A stretch of 64,000 nt of DNA from Holothuria scabra. Lineage: Eukaryota; Echinodermata; Holothuroidea; Aspidochirotida; Holothuriidae. The position numbers and the translations under genes are program-made. The stretch's first letter is position 1. Each line of letters begins with the position of its first letter. The notes beneath the pieces were generated by a model that saw only the letters and a program-made list of their open reading frames with translations, had not been told where the DNA came from and searched no databases. Shown here one piece after another: positions 1 to 10,640 of the stretch. Location: assembly GCA_037179385.1 (NCBI GenBank), contig CM074189.1:27341648-27405647 (forward strand), in the 5' to 3' direction.

Positions 1-211
1 CGGATATGAACGCAACGATTAAAAAAGGAAGACGCTTTCGCGGACTCTTCAGACAAGTGCGTAATTGTTATTATTCAGGCACTAGCTGTATGAGCGTATT
101 CTCCATCTTGACGCGACGGCAAACTTCACGTGTGCCCCGGATCGCTGATATGCGCATCATGTGCGTCTCAATTAAAAAACTGGGTGTGTGCGCCATGTTG
201 AAAGCGTGGTG
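1..211. other. unassigned edge sequence
   Basis: No feature is visible. Short open frames here have no recognisable content. Confidence 0.4.
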
Positions 212-485
212 TTAGAAGATTTCCGGCCGACGCACAAACCTTTTCTGCGCACTGGCCGGTGGCGAATCCTAGCCCGTGGCAAGGAAATTGTCACGTACCT
301 TTTTTGGCAATGCTTCAAAACCGCCACGTTTTCAGGGCACTAATATGTAAGATAGGTAGGCCCTATGCCTAACCTAATGTTAGTCACCCACAGTTTCATA
401 TCTTGGGTTATTCCTTGCCATGGGCTAGGATTCGCCACAGGCCAGTACGCAGAAAAGATTAATGTGTCGGCCAAAAATCTTCTAA
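212..485. mobile_element. MITE-like element with ~73-bp terminal inverted repeats
   Basis: The left arm (about 212-286) begins TTAGAAGATTTCCGGCCGAC and ends in AGCCCGTGGCAAGGAA. The right arm (411-485) is its reverse complement with only a few mismatches. The ~120-bp centre has no reading frame. Long TIRs with a short non-coding centre are typical of non-autonomous DNA transposons. The superfamily is not assigned and no clear target-site duplication was found. Confidence 0.8.
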
Positions 486-689
486 AGTAAGTTCCTCGGT
501 AACTGTTCTTTGGGTACACCTTGACATAAAGTGAATGATTTCCCTACTAACTTATGTCCATAAATACCGACATACGACGTTTTGAATTCCCAATTACAGG
601 CCAGGCTCAGCCCATTTGAAATTCGAACTAATGCGAAAAAACGTATGTGAACGCGTCTCAAAAATGGGTACCAGGGAGCTCACAATCAT

Positions 690-1080
690 CGAATCATGTG
701 CATGGTAACGCGAGTTAGTGCATACATAATTGCAAACACCGGTGCTACAATAGCAGTGAGCGTGGCCACTGACTACATTGTGAATTGTGCATTTCGCGGT
801 GACTGCTTAGTATTCGCAATAGCATCTTCATCAAACAGCTCATAGGGTAAAGACGCGCTCGTTGTGGGGACGCGCTTGTTTTGGTCTGCCCACACATATT
901 CATTGCTGTTCTTTATAACGACCGAACCGCGTCTTTCTTGCAATAAAACAGAACTATTTTTACCCGCGCGCATAAACACACGAACATATTGGCCAATGAT
1001 TTGCTCGGAATCCCCACCATGGTCTGCGCCTTCCACTCTGTATGTTGGACTCTGTATTGTGATGCAATCGTTTTCATGAG
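690..1080 (-). repeat. dispersed repeat, copy A (homologous to 9860-10090 on the other strand)
   Basis: Read on the minus strand, the segment with GAATACTAAGCAGTCACC and, further on, ATTGTAGCACCGGTGTTTGC matches the plus strand at 9930-10075 (GAATGCTAAGCAGTCACA, ATTGTAGCACAGGTGTTTGC) in the same order and spacing. An 87-codon open frame lies inside copy A (773-1036, -) and is followed after a TAG by a further open hydrophobic stretch, but copy B does not keep this frame. It is more likely a mobile repeat than a host exon. I do not recognise the family. Confidence 0.55.
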
Positions 1081-1339
1081 TTTGCTAAGATAACATAACT
1101 CTACCGAACGTATTAGTTCCACATCTAGATGCGCGCCGTAGGGCAGGGTTTGTGCCGCCAATTGCGTCATAAAAGTCAGGCGAGGTGTTGCGGCATTTTT
1201 CGAAATTGTATTTTGAACGCAATTTTTCTTCGAATATCATTTATGCCGAATTGTACGGGTTTTTTAATGGGGTGTGAGATGACATTTGTAAAATACTGTA
1301 TCTAATCTTGCAATAGCCTTCACAAAAGTTTTTGTGGCC

Positions 1340-2133
1340 GTGTCAAGCCCACTTTAACCTTTGACAATCTGTAACGTGAACTATGTCCTTGGTTGCCATG
1401 ACAACCTCACATATCGGTACAACTTACAGTATCATTCCTAGGCTATTACACTTAAACTTTCAGATTTGTGGGATACGTTCGTTAAGAGTATAAGTGAATA
1501 CAATAAAAAGTATGTGACCCCCTGTCACGTGACCTTTGACATTGGTTGCCATGGAAACTACATATTTTGGTAGAACTAGCCTACACTATTATACTTGTAA
1601 AGTTTCATGTAAAATGAAGGTTTTCTTTTGAAGTTTTAGTACAAAATAGGGAAAAAAAGTGTTTTTTTGCAAAATGTGACCTTTGACCTCTGACCTTTGA
1701 CCTTTTCTTCCGAGGGTCTGGGAGACACAAGTTCCCACCCTGGGGTACCCACCTACCAATTTTGAAAACAATCGGTCCAGCCCACTAGGAGGAGTTTGAG
1801 GGACAAAAACGTTGTTTTACGAACAAATCATCACTTGAAAATTTTTTGGTCCACTCTACCACTTGACCTTTGACATCTGTTGCTATGGCAACCACATATT
1901 TTGGTAGGTCTAGATTCAATCAGCGTATGTGTGAAGTTTCCTGTCAGGGGAACGTTTCGTTTTTGAAATATAGCAGAAAAAGTGATTTTAACCGAATTTG
2001 ACCTTTGACCTGTAACCTTTGACCTTCACTTCCGGTTGTGTATCAAAATGCAATTGTTCCACCTGAAGGACCATCCTACCAAGTTTGAAGAAAATCGGCC
2101 CAGCCGTTTACAAGATATTAAGAAAACAAAATT

Positions 2134-2170
<37 letters not shown>
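1340..2170. repeat. CA-tailed repeat with X-box-like and DR1-like motifs
   Basis: Three related units (starting about 1375, 1520 and 1855) carry a GTTGCCATGGCAAC-like X-box motif at 1392, 1545 and 1879. TGACCTTTGACC motifs accompany it, doubled at about 1678-1705 and 1999-2027. The unit ends with ACCAAGTTTGAAGAAAATCG and a perfect CA microsatellite (2136-2168). The same order, repeat motif then 'AAGTTTGAA' then microsatellite, recurs at 55285-55530, so both may belong to one repeat class. No protein-coding content was recognised. Confidence 0.65.
2136..2168. repeat. (CA)n microsatellite
   Basis: Uninterrupted CA dinucleotide tract forming the tail of the preceding repeat. Confidence 0.95.
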
Positions 2171-2171
<1 letters not shown>

Positions 2172-2820
2172 GTACATAGCTACCAACTCGAGGACGCCAA
2201 GTCCGGTCAGACACGGCACCTCAACTCGAGGACCCCTCGAATTGCTGCGTGTAACAACACTTAGTGTGTGGATGTGTGTATGTACGTACACACAGTACCG
2301 CAGGGTAGGTGCAATAGTGAAAGACGCCACCTTTCATCTTTTCTACACAACAATTAATCCAAACTCACTTTTTTTTAGTTGCAGATTTGGTTTGGTAATT
2401 TTGTGCATTTTGTTACAAGACGTGGAAGTTCTCCAGTGTATTCTAACTGAATCAAACAAGATTTCTAAGATATACTTTATACTTCACCTGTCGCGACGTT
2501 ACTTCGACTATATCGTTAAGCGAGATTTCACCTCCGTTATAGAGCGATTGAGGTGGGACTGTACGGAACTCTCCGAGTTTTTTTTTTTTTTTTTGTGAAT
2601 GATCCCAAAGGGTGTTAAAGCTATAGATTTCTGTACGGTGTAGGGTGAGAAATGAATTAATTTGAACAGTTGATGGACTTCAACCATTCACATCACAAAA
2701 TTATTTTAAAGCAATCAGAATTCATGCAAATCCTTTGCAATCTATCAATAACGACCCTTCAGGTCTTACTTCAATATTTCTGCTTAATATCAATACCTTG
2801 CGATGATAACTCCAGCAGCG
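2170..2820. other. unassigned stretch with a poly-T run
   Basis: A T-tract of about 17 (2578-2594) is the only obvious structure. It could be the A-tail of a minus-strand retroposon, but no body was recognised. Confidence 0.3.
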
Positions 2821-2910
2821 TAGCCAAGCGGGGGAGGATGGGGGGGGGGTAGAGGCAACTGCCCTCCACCCACACTTTTGCTCCTCGGAGGGGTATGTTG
2901 TTGGTACTTT
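2820..2910. repeat. G-rich dispersed repeat end ('GTAGCCAAGCGGGGG' type)
   Basis: AGCGTAGCCAAGCGGGGGAGG followed by a G9 run resembles the G-rich 'GCGTAGCTA..GGGGG' ends at 28044 and 30640. In animals such ends often belong to hAT-like elements. No partner end was found. Confidence 0.35.
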
Positions 2911-4880
2911 AGCCGATTTTGTTGGTACATTCGCATGAATGACTAACATCAAACTTTACCCCACATTGATAACATGGGCGTTATCTTATATCAAAATGTG
3001 TTAAAACTCATTTGATTTAGCTTAAAATTAACTAGAATATGAATTGTTTCGGGGTTGCGAGATCTTACTAGCTGATGTGGATTTTTCCAAAGAATAATTG
3101 AGACAAGGCAGTGGAAGCTTATGACCGTAAATCCAAACCCGCCGCATAGAAATGCCGGACAATCCAGCGAAAACAAAACCAGATCAATGGTCACCCTAAT
3201 TTCAGCCCGTTACATTTTTTACCAGATCCAGTCTATTTTGCAGATCCACGTGGGATCCACGACCTTTCCCAAAAGAAATCATCGTTACAGCATCTCAGCG
3301 GAGCGCCACAGTCCTTTGGCGCTTAGCATATAACAGGGAAATTTGGTAAAAAAAATCCCAGATTGCAGGAAATGGCACTTCCCAGGTCCTTTAAGTTACA
3401 TCCAAACATTCGTTGTTTTAAGATCTCATAGGAAATGTTGCGACAGACAGCCTTCCCCGAGTGTCTTCAGGGCCAAGCCCGTAGTGAGATAAGGGAAGTG
3501 TCTTTTGCACTCTCTGTAGAAACCATCTTGCCCCGTTTAGAAGATCGATTTCTACGGGCGCTGATGAAAAATATAAGCCCCTTTGAAGTCCTGGTGCCTC
3601 TTGTAAGGTACCATATAAGGATTCCCGTCCTCATCCCCCCCCCCCACACACACATAATTTCAAAATCTAAATGAAGGATTGCGGGATTCCGTCAAGAGTG
3701 ACGGTTCCATGCTGTTTCTGTACATTCTGACGTCATTTGACATGCAAAAGTATTAATATAAAAACAAAAATTATCAACACTAGTGACAAAAAAAATCCTT
3801 TGCTCAAAGAGGTGATGTCGCCCTTCGCTCCCTTTCACCTTCGCTTAATTAGTGCCTGATGTTCCGAAATGCAATTTGTTTTAAATGAATAATAAATAAT
3901 CCTGGTCAAAGAAAGATAAGGATGAAAAATGCGTTCGTCTAGTTACATTGTAGGGGAACAAAGGGAATCCTCGCACTTAAGACTACCCGTATCAATAAAA
4001 TCCCAAGGCTCCCAGAAAAACGCTCACTGAAGTCTTTATCAGCCAACTACTCAAGTTTAGTAATATGAGAGTTCGGAAACTGTTAGTTAAAATTACAAAA
4101 ATTTAATTGAGAAATTATTCATATAATGTGCAATAAAGTAAATAAACTACCTTATAATTTATGTAGAAAACTCACACTTCGACCATTTTTTGCTTGTAAT
4201 ACCTTAACTCGAATTAACGCACAATCGGCGAGAATAATGTGGGATGTGTTGGGGATGTACGTATGGCTAGAGTTGCATATGTGCCGTCGTGGCCGTCCCT
4301 GTGTTTTTGACGTCCTTAGGTTATACAGGAAAACCCTTCACTACAAAACACAAGAAATGCCGCCTTTAAAAGTGCCGCCCGGGGAGCCAGCCGCTCTACA
4401 AGGTTAAGCCCCTGGGAGATGGAGGATAGAAAATCACAGGAATTGTTCGAGGTCTTGTAACATTATTGATTCCACTGAAAGGCTCTTACAGGGAATAGCA
4501 GAGGGTATGACCGGTCGTCTGACATGGGAAATGCGTGAAAAGTGCGCCAAAGAAGTCAAGCAGCTTGCAGTTTCGCTCCAAACAACTTTCAATTGAAATT
4601 TTTCGCTATGTGTAAAGAAGTTCCCCTCTCCTTTCCTTATTTATGATTTCACTACTTTGTACGAGAGCAGAGGGCCAAGACCTTTGGATCTGCGCCTACT
4701 AGGCACAGGCGTATGAGACGGAGGAAGGCGAGCACTGTGCCCCCTCCCCCCTTGTTTTTTGAAAAACCCCAAATTGGGCAGAATGTCTAAAAATAGTCGG
4801 GAAAATTCTACTAAAAAGTTTGTCGATTCATAAGCATTTGGCTTGAAAAATGACATAGAACATAACAAAATGAATTACAA
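2911..4880. other. unassigned AT-rich sequence
   Basis: About 2 kb with only short open frames and no motif, splice pattern or repeat that I can defend. A C-rich run lies near 3640. Confidence 0.3.
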
Positions 4881-4884
4881 GGCT

Positions 4885-6290
4885 AATTCTTTTCGGCGCG
4901 CTACGTGTATTTTTCTGACTTGGTGTAGGTATTCAGGAGCGAGTTCCCGTACGGCAGCTTGAGTTAAGTAAAATTCACAAAGCCTCAGGAAATTTGCATC
5001 ACTATATCTTGTCCTCTCCTCACAAAGCGTAAATCATCAGTCTTCTCGAGTAATGTTGTTCAAAAATGTCCAATTTTAAGGTCCTTTATGGTGTGTTTAG
5101 TGACCATCCAAATTTCATTTGGAGAGATTCGGCTTCATTCTGGATGCACGTAACTTTTTGAAATACCCCAGGAAGCTTCGCCCCTGTACCACCAACGGGG
5201 GGTTTTGCCTTATAGCGTAACAAGCAGGGGAGGAGGGTGGCTCCCTTCTCACACCAAGTGTGCCCTCCTTCTCAACTGATGATGACCTGTTTCACCTTAA
5301 TTCTGGAGCATATGGATCCCATCCTTACTGTGAAAGAGGGTGCATAAAGTGAACCCCCTGAAGTGAAAGGGGCCCATTCTTTCTCTAAACTATATTCAAT
5401 TACACTACACTGAGGTGTCTGAAAAGTTAATTTTTTCGGCGCGGTCCACGCACCCCATCACAGGTTAGGGCTCTATACGCATTGTGTATAAGGACTCTAT
5501 AGTAACCTATGTTTACCTAACCTTCAGTGCAAATATTCTCAGGGGCCACCCTTTATATTCGACTTAAGTGAAAGGGTGTGGCATTCTTCCTCTACCTTTA
5601 ATTCAATTTCACTATTGAGCTGTCTTTAAATTTCATTTTTCCGACGCGCTTTGCGCGCCCCATCACAGATTGTAGCTCTAAATACATCGCGTGAAATGAT
5701 TCTATGGAAACCTGTGTACGCTTGTGCTTCAGTAAGAATATTGTCAGGGCCCACCCTTGTTCAGATAAAGCGAAAAGGGACCGTCCTTTCTTTATAATTG
5801 CCATATTCATTTTTGACGGGCACGAACGCGCCCTGTCACAAAGGGCTTTACACTCAGCGCATGAAACATGAAAATCACTCTACAGGAAAAAAGGGTATCG
5901 TATATTGCCTTAGTACGAATATCTAATGGCTCATCCTTATTTAACTTAGGTGTAAATGGGCCATTCTGTTTATAATTTCCATTTAATGTAACAACTGAGA
6001 TATCTTAAAAACTCATTTAAAATTTGTTTTTCGGCGCTTCTCGTCACAAGTAAAGTGTATATACACACTTCATGAAAAGGACTCTGTAGGGATAGACTAG
6101 TGTACATCACGATTCACTACGAATATTCTAAGGGCCCCTCCGTATTCAGCTGAAGTGGAAAAGGGTCTTACTCTGATCTTCATTCAAATTTGTTCAGTTC
6201 TACTACTGAAATGTTCGAGTTTTAAATACTGATTCCTCTTCTCGCTTCATGCGCACCCATCACAGGTATATGCCCTATTTAAGAGCAGCT
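4885..6290. repeat. degenerate ~205-bp tandem repeat, 5-6 units
   Basis: Units are recognised by TTTTTCGGCGCG-like starts at about 4889, 5431, 5637, 5808 (diverged), 6025 and 6233. These are followed by CACCCCATCACAGG, a TAGCTCTATAC-like block, AATATTCTCAGGGGCCACCC and TTAAGTGAAAGGG. Spacings between the later units are about 206, 171, 216 and 208 bases. The units differ by many substitutions, so the array is old. No coding potential is conserved between units. Confidence 0.7.
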
Positions 6291-6299
6291 GTGATCACT

Positions 6300-6855
6300 T
6301 CCAGAGTAACATAAAATTGTATTTTCTGAGCATGTGGACAAGACTCAGCTTCTGGCAAAAAAGTTGTGCCACGATCAAATGGGTCCAATAGGCCTACGTC
6401 CAGGCATGTAACCATGAGGCGCAATTGGGGGCCAGGCCCCTGCTCATTGGCTTGCACCCCTGCTCTGCATGCATATGCCGCTAAAAATTGCAATAAGAGT
6501 TGGTCATGCAGTCGAGGAAGAAATGAGGGTCTTTTTAGGAGAAAAAGAAGGAAAATGTCGCACCACCTTGCATTTAAGCTCCTTGTAAATGAGCAAAAAT
6601 TTCTCAAAGGGAAGGGGCCCTCATACGCCACCCCTTTTACGTATACATTAACTTCTTGCAGTTGGTCAATAGGATTGAAAACGCAGATGCAGGCTTACAA
6701 CAGCGTAGAATACAGCGCTGGAATGGCGATGGTTAAAGTTGCCTAACATACTGTATTTGAAGATTGTGTGTGCTGGTATATACACCCTCACTTTGACAAT
6801 CAGGCCTCGATTTTCAGGAAAATTTACAGTTCTCCTTCGGGCAACCATTACACTT
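6300..6855. other. overlapping long open frames without recognised content
   Basis: Two frames of about 118-126 codons overlap on opposite strands (6275-6631 - and 6366-6746 +). Neither shows a family motif, splice sites or a good start context. I treat them as chance frames. Confidence 0.3.
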
Positions 6856-7150
6856 GTTTTGGTTGTCCAATAGGAAATTTGGTTGTTTGGAACATTTTGC
6901 ACACAATTACAAAACAGCCATTGTGATCATGTATTTTTGGTCTTGAAGAATAAAAAGATGGCATGTTTGAGAGACAGAAACACTTCAAGTCTGAAACATG
7001 GTGTGATGGAAAATGTTGAAAGAGAGAGTCTGTAAGTCAGCTGTATGTATACCTTTTCAATCTGAGAGGAAAGTGGTTGTCCATTGGACAACCAACCTTT
7101 AACTTCCGGTTGTCCGTATCAAATTTTAGTTGTCCCGGACAATCGGACAA
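6855..7150. repeat. cluster of TTGTCC/GGACAA motifs including a short palindrome
   Basis: GGTTGTCC occurs near 6860, 7074 and 7110, with its reverse complement GGACAACC at 7083 and GGACAA at 7136 and 7144. At 7073-7093 the arms TGGTTGTCCA and TGGACAACCA face each other across one base. It may be the edge of an inverted-repeat element; no full element was defined. Confidence 0.4.
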
Positions 7151-9855
7151 ACATGAAAATTGAACCCTGACAATGTACAATGCCAATTTGAGGATGCCGA
7201 CCATGTCGACATGTAAGCTGTTAAAAGCAGGGTGCTAGTGTTGGACTTTCTGTGGAAGAGCTCTGGTGTGGCTGATAGTGTTGATGTACTATGGCAGCTG
7301 GAAGGCCACTTGTGTGTCATCCCTTTCTTATGCAGAAATTAGCAGCTTCATGTTTTTTTTTAGTCACTTTAAATGAAACTATTGGGGGCAAAGTAACATT
7401 TGTCAGTTTAGGCGAGCTTTAAAATGTCCTTTGAGATCTTCTGAACGAAACAATCCCCAGGCTTATTTTGAAGTCCAACTGGCAGAGAATATGAAGGCAC
7501 TTCATTACAGAGCATTACACTGCATATAGTCCCGAGTACTCTCATCATTTGTAGTTTTAAGTAAATGATCCCTCAGTCAGTGTTTAGGAATAGGACTATT
7601 CATTTTAGCAGATTCCACACAGCTTCAACTTTCTTGATGATTTAACAGTTGGCCTGCTAGGTTATATAACGGACAAGACACCGATGTGACTATTCGCTCG
7701 ATTGGATAAAGGTCTGGTACTTTCCGTTTCGTTATTCTGACGTCACAGCTATTATTTCTTCATTGAAACTTCCTTAGATCTTCTTTTCTAGAGCCCCAAT
7801 GCCATACCCAGGAGGGTGGGGATGATTGGACTATGACAGCCATCTCCCCCATGCTTTTTTATCTCTCCTTTTTCTACCTAATTAAAACATGTAAATTTTA
7901 AAACAAATTTCACTTCCAAAGGTAACAAACGTACCAACAAACTGCAAGTAAAGGCTCCAATTTTGAATTGGGCCTTAACTCTCCATTCTGCATGCCGAGT
8001 ATAAACCAAACGGTGGTTGTTTACTAATGGAAATATCTGCTGCTACTATGTTCAAGTTTGATCTCACTTAATTGCGAGCTTTAGATCCAACTTATGAATA
8101 CATTTTATTAGGGCTCGGGATGGAGGCAAACATGGGGAAAGAAAAATGATACATTTAATCCTCCTCTTTCAAAAGTGTAGTGAATTCACTTTCAATTTTC
8201 ATATTTGTACAGGCCCTTGTCCAAGGGGGTCCAGACCCCCTGCTTGTGCTCACTATAAGAATTTTTAAAAGGTTAATTCACAAAATGAAACAAGGTGTAA
8301 CACAATGAAGCAGAATATACCTATCATCAGACTTAATTTTCACCCAGACATATGCTAAAACCTCAGAGCTTCTGGGGGTCTCACCTGTCAGACCCCCACC
8401 GCCAATTCTTGATCCGCCATCTAGTTCTTAAAAAATGAAGTTTATTTTGGGGGGTCATGGAACAAAAAAATAAAAAAGGGGGTTCCCCTCCCTTAGAGCC
8501 CTTCCCAGGCCAGCGATCAGACACTGTACCTCACCCCCCAACCCCCTCCTCAAAATCCTGGACATGCGCCTGTTAGCTCGAATACCCCCTTTGAATCACA
8601 TTTAGTGCATGAAACACTTTTCATTTCGATTTGTGCAAATTTTGACGCAAATTGAACAGCTGTGCAAAGATTCCACAGCAACATTATAAATGAATAATGC
8701 ATTATTGTCATTTCAAATTGAAATATTTCAAATTTTCTCTCTAATAAAAAAATATGGTTTTAGTGAAACTGATGAGCACTCCAAAGTCATTCTTTGTTAA
8801 AATTGTCTCACATTGAAAAATTTTAAAGAAACCTAGAATCGGAAATAATGAAATTCAACTAGATTTTTATAATTAAAACTTAATGTAGAATATTTAACTG
8901 TATAAATGGAATATATAATTGTACATGGTATATTTATTTGTAATTTTGCATGCCATGTCATAACCAGATCGTACCTCATATCAAGAGGTTAGCCATAGGC
9001 AATGCATAATACTTATAGAATGCAAGGAAGGACACAAAATTTATAGCAAGGGTAGAGATGAATGTATCCAGTGGATGTCATACAGAAAAACTGGAGACAT
9101 TTTACCAGTCACAGGTCAGGTCAGGGCAGAGTATTTTTGAGTGTAAGTATGAAAACCATTCCCCCATCGTACCTCAAACTTCAAACACTGAGTGAGATCA
9201 ACCTTCATTACAGTACTTTCTTCTTTAATGTGGTATGCCATCAACTGGAAGGTATTGGAGATGTGCCACACCAAACACTAACCTTTTCAAAGCTGCACAT
9301 ACATCAAAATTAGTGAATAACAAGGTAGAACATTCATCAACTTCAAAATGAACGTTTTCACCCAATTTACCAAACAATGCTGAAAAAGACGACATGAATT
9401 ATTTTATCTACTACAAAAACTAGCACACTAGCAAAATAGCAGATTAGCAAATTTACTTTGATTGCTAGGCTAGGACATGACAAGGCCAAAATCACTTTTG
9501 CACTTTGCAAGATTCGATGTGGTATATTGTATCATTTCACACAAAGTTAAAACCTCTGCAGTTGGTACAAATGAAATTTGAAGCAAAATGGAAAAAAATT
9601 TGAAAAATGCTGCAACAGGGCAGCTGACTGTTATGACACAGTTGGAGGCACAAACACTGTGCTATATAAGAACACATATCTAGAACAAATGCTGAGATAA
9701 AGTTATCTTAGCAACTTCATGAAAAGGGGTTACTGTGCAACTGTACTAGCTAGGGGCTTTGAAGCATATCAGTGGCCAATATGCAGGGGTACATACGCCC
9801 ACCTTTTGTTTCCCAACATACGCAAAAGTTCTGTCTTCATGCACTGTACAAAACA
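7150..9855. other. unassigned AT-rich sequence
   Basis: No gene is recognised in about 2.7 kb. G/C-rich patches at 8215-8240, 8370-8420 and 8445-8560 resemble fragments of the same G-rich mobile repeats found elsewhere in the window. Confidence 0.3.
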
Positions 9856-9859
9856 GCTA

Positions 9860-10090
9860 TGCACATGCACGGACAATACAAAAGAACAGTGCCTATACTC
9901 AGTTCACACTGTTCCTTTGACTGTGTTATTGTGAATGCTAAGCAGTCACAGTATATTGAGGCATCATTCACAATCTGGTCATGTATTCATGGTCACATGA
10001 GCAGCGCTAATATTGTAGCACAGGTGTTTGCAATGACGTACCACATAACGTGCATTAACACGCATGTGATTCGGTTTGTAGAGCAATGGT
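9860..10090 (+). repeat. dispersed repeat, copy B (homologous to 690-1040 minus)
   Basis: This is the counterpart of copy A. The order GAATGCTAAGCAGTCAC ... ATTCACAAT ... ATTGTAGCACAGGTGTTTGC ... ATGTGATTCGGT is kept, with scattered differences. Confidence 0.55.
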
Positions 10091-10091
10091 G

Positions 10092-10640
10092 AGCCGTCTA
10101 GTGGGCCTACAGTAGTGTTGCTAACCTTGTCTCCTATGACATCCAGTCTTGAGCGCTGGCATATTTTTTTTCGCTTTTGGATTTCTGAGGGGCTGAACCT
10201 GGCCTGTTTTGGCAGAATTCACATGGTTGTAATCGCGTATATTTGGACGTAGTAGAGTCCAGAAAACATTGGTTATATTTCAAGTTGTACCCAAAGATTT
10301 TTTACTGAGAAACTTACTATGGGCGTCTCAGTGTCATCCCCATTTCAAGTAGAGCCCAGCAAAGTATTAGTACACTAGGTGCTATTTATCTGAAGATGTG
10401 CAACTTTAATTTAAAAAACATCAAGCCTTGACTTTTGACTGTTTTGTGCTGGTATTATGTTCTGGGTTTTTTGGAAGCCATTTTTTAGGTAAACTTCTTC
10501 ATCCAACACATCCTTCGAAAACAGCCTTGATTAAAAGACCAAAGCCTTTAACTAAAAGGAAGACATGACAAAAAGATTCTTACTTCTCACATCTAATTTA
10601 ACAAAAGTTGTGAATTAAAACACATTATTCCATACTTTCA
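10092..10640. other. unassigned sequence 3' of the recombinase-like pseudogene
   Basis: This is where the C-terminal half of a tyrosine-recombinase catalytic core should lie for the minus-strand gene to the right. No matching motif was seen. A possible minus-strand acceptor (TTCCTTTTAG) occurs near 10551-10560. Confidence 0.3.

Noticed and set aside
6275..6746. Opposed frames of 118 and 126 codons
   Set aside because: No motif, and both strands are open over the same bases, which fits chance in a locally stop-poor stretch.
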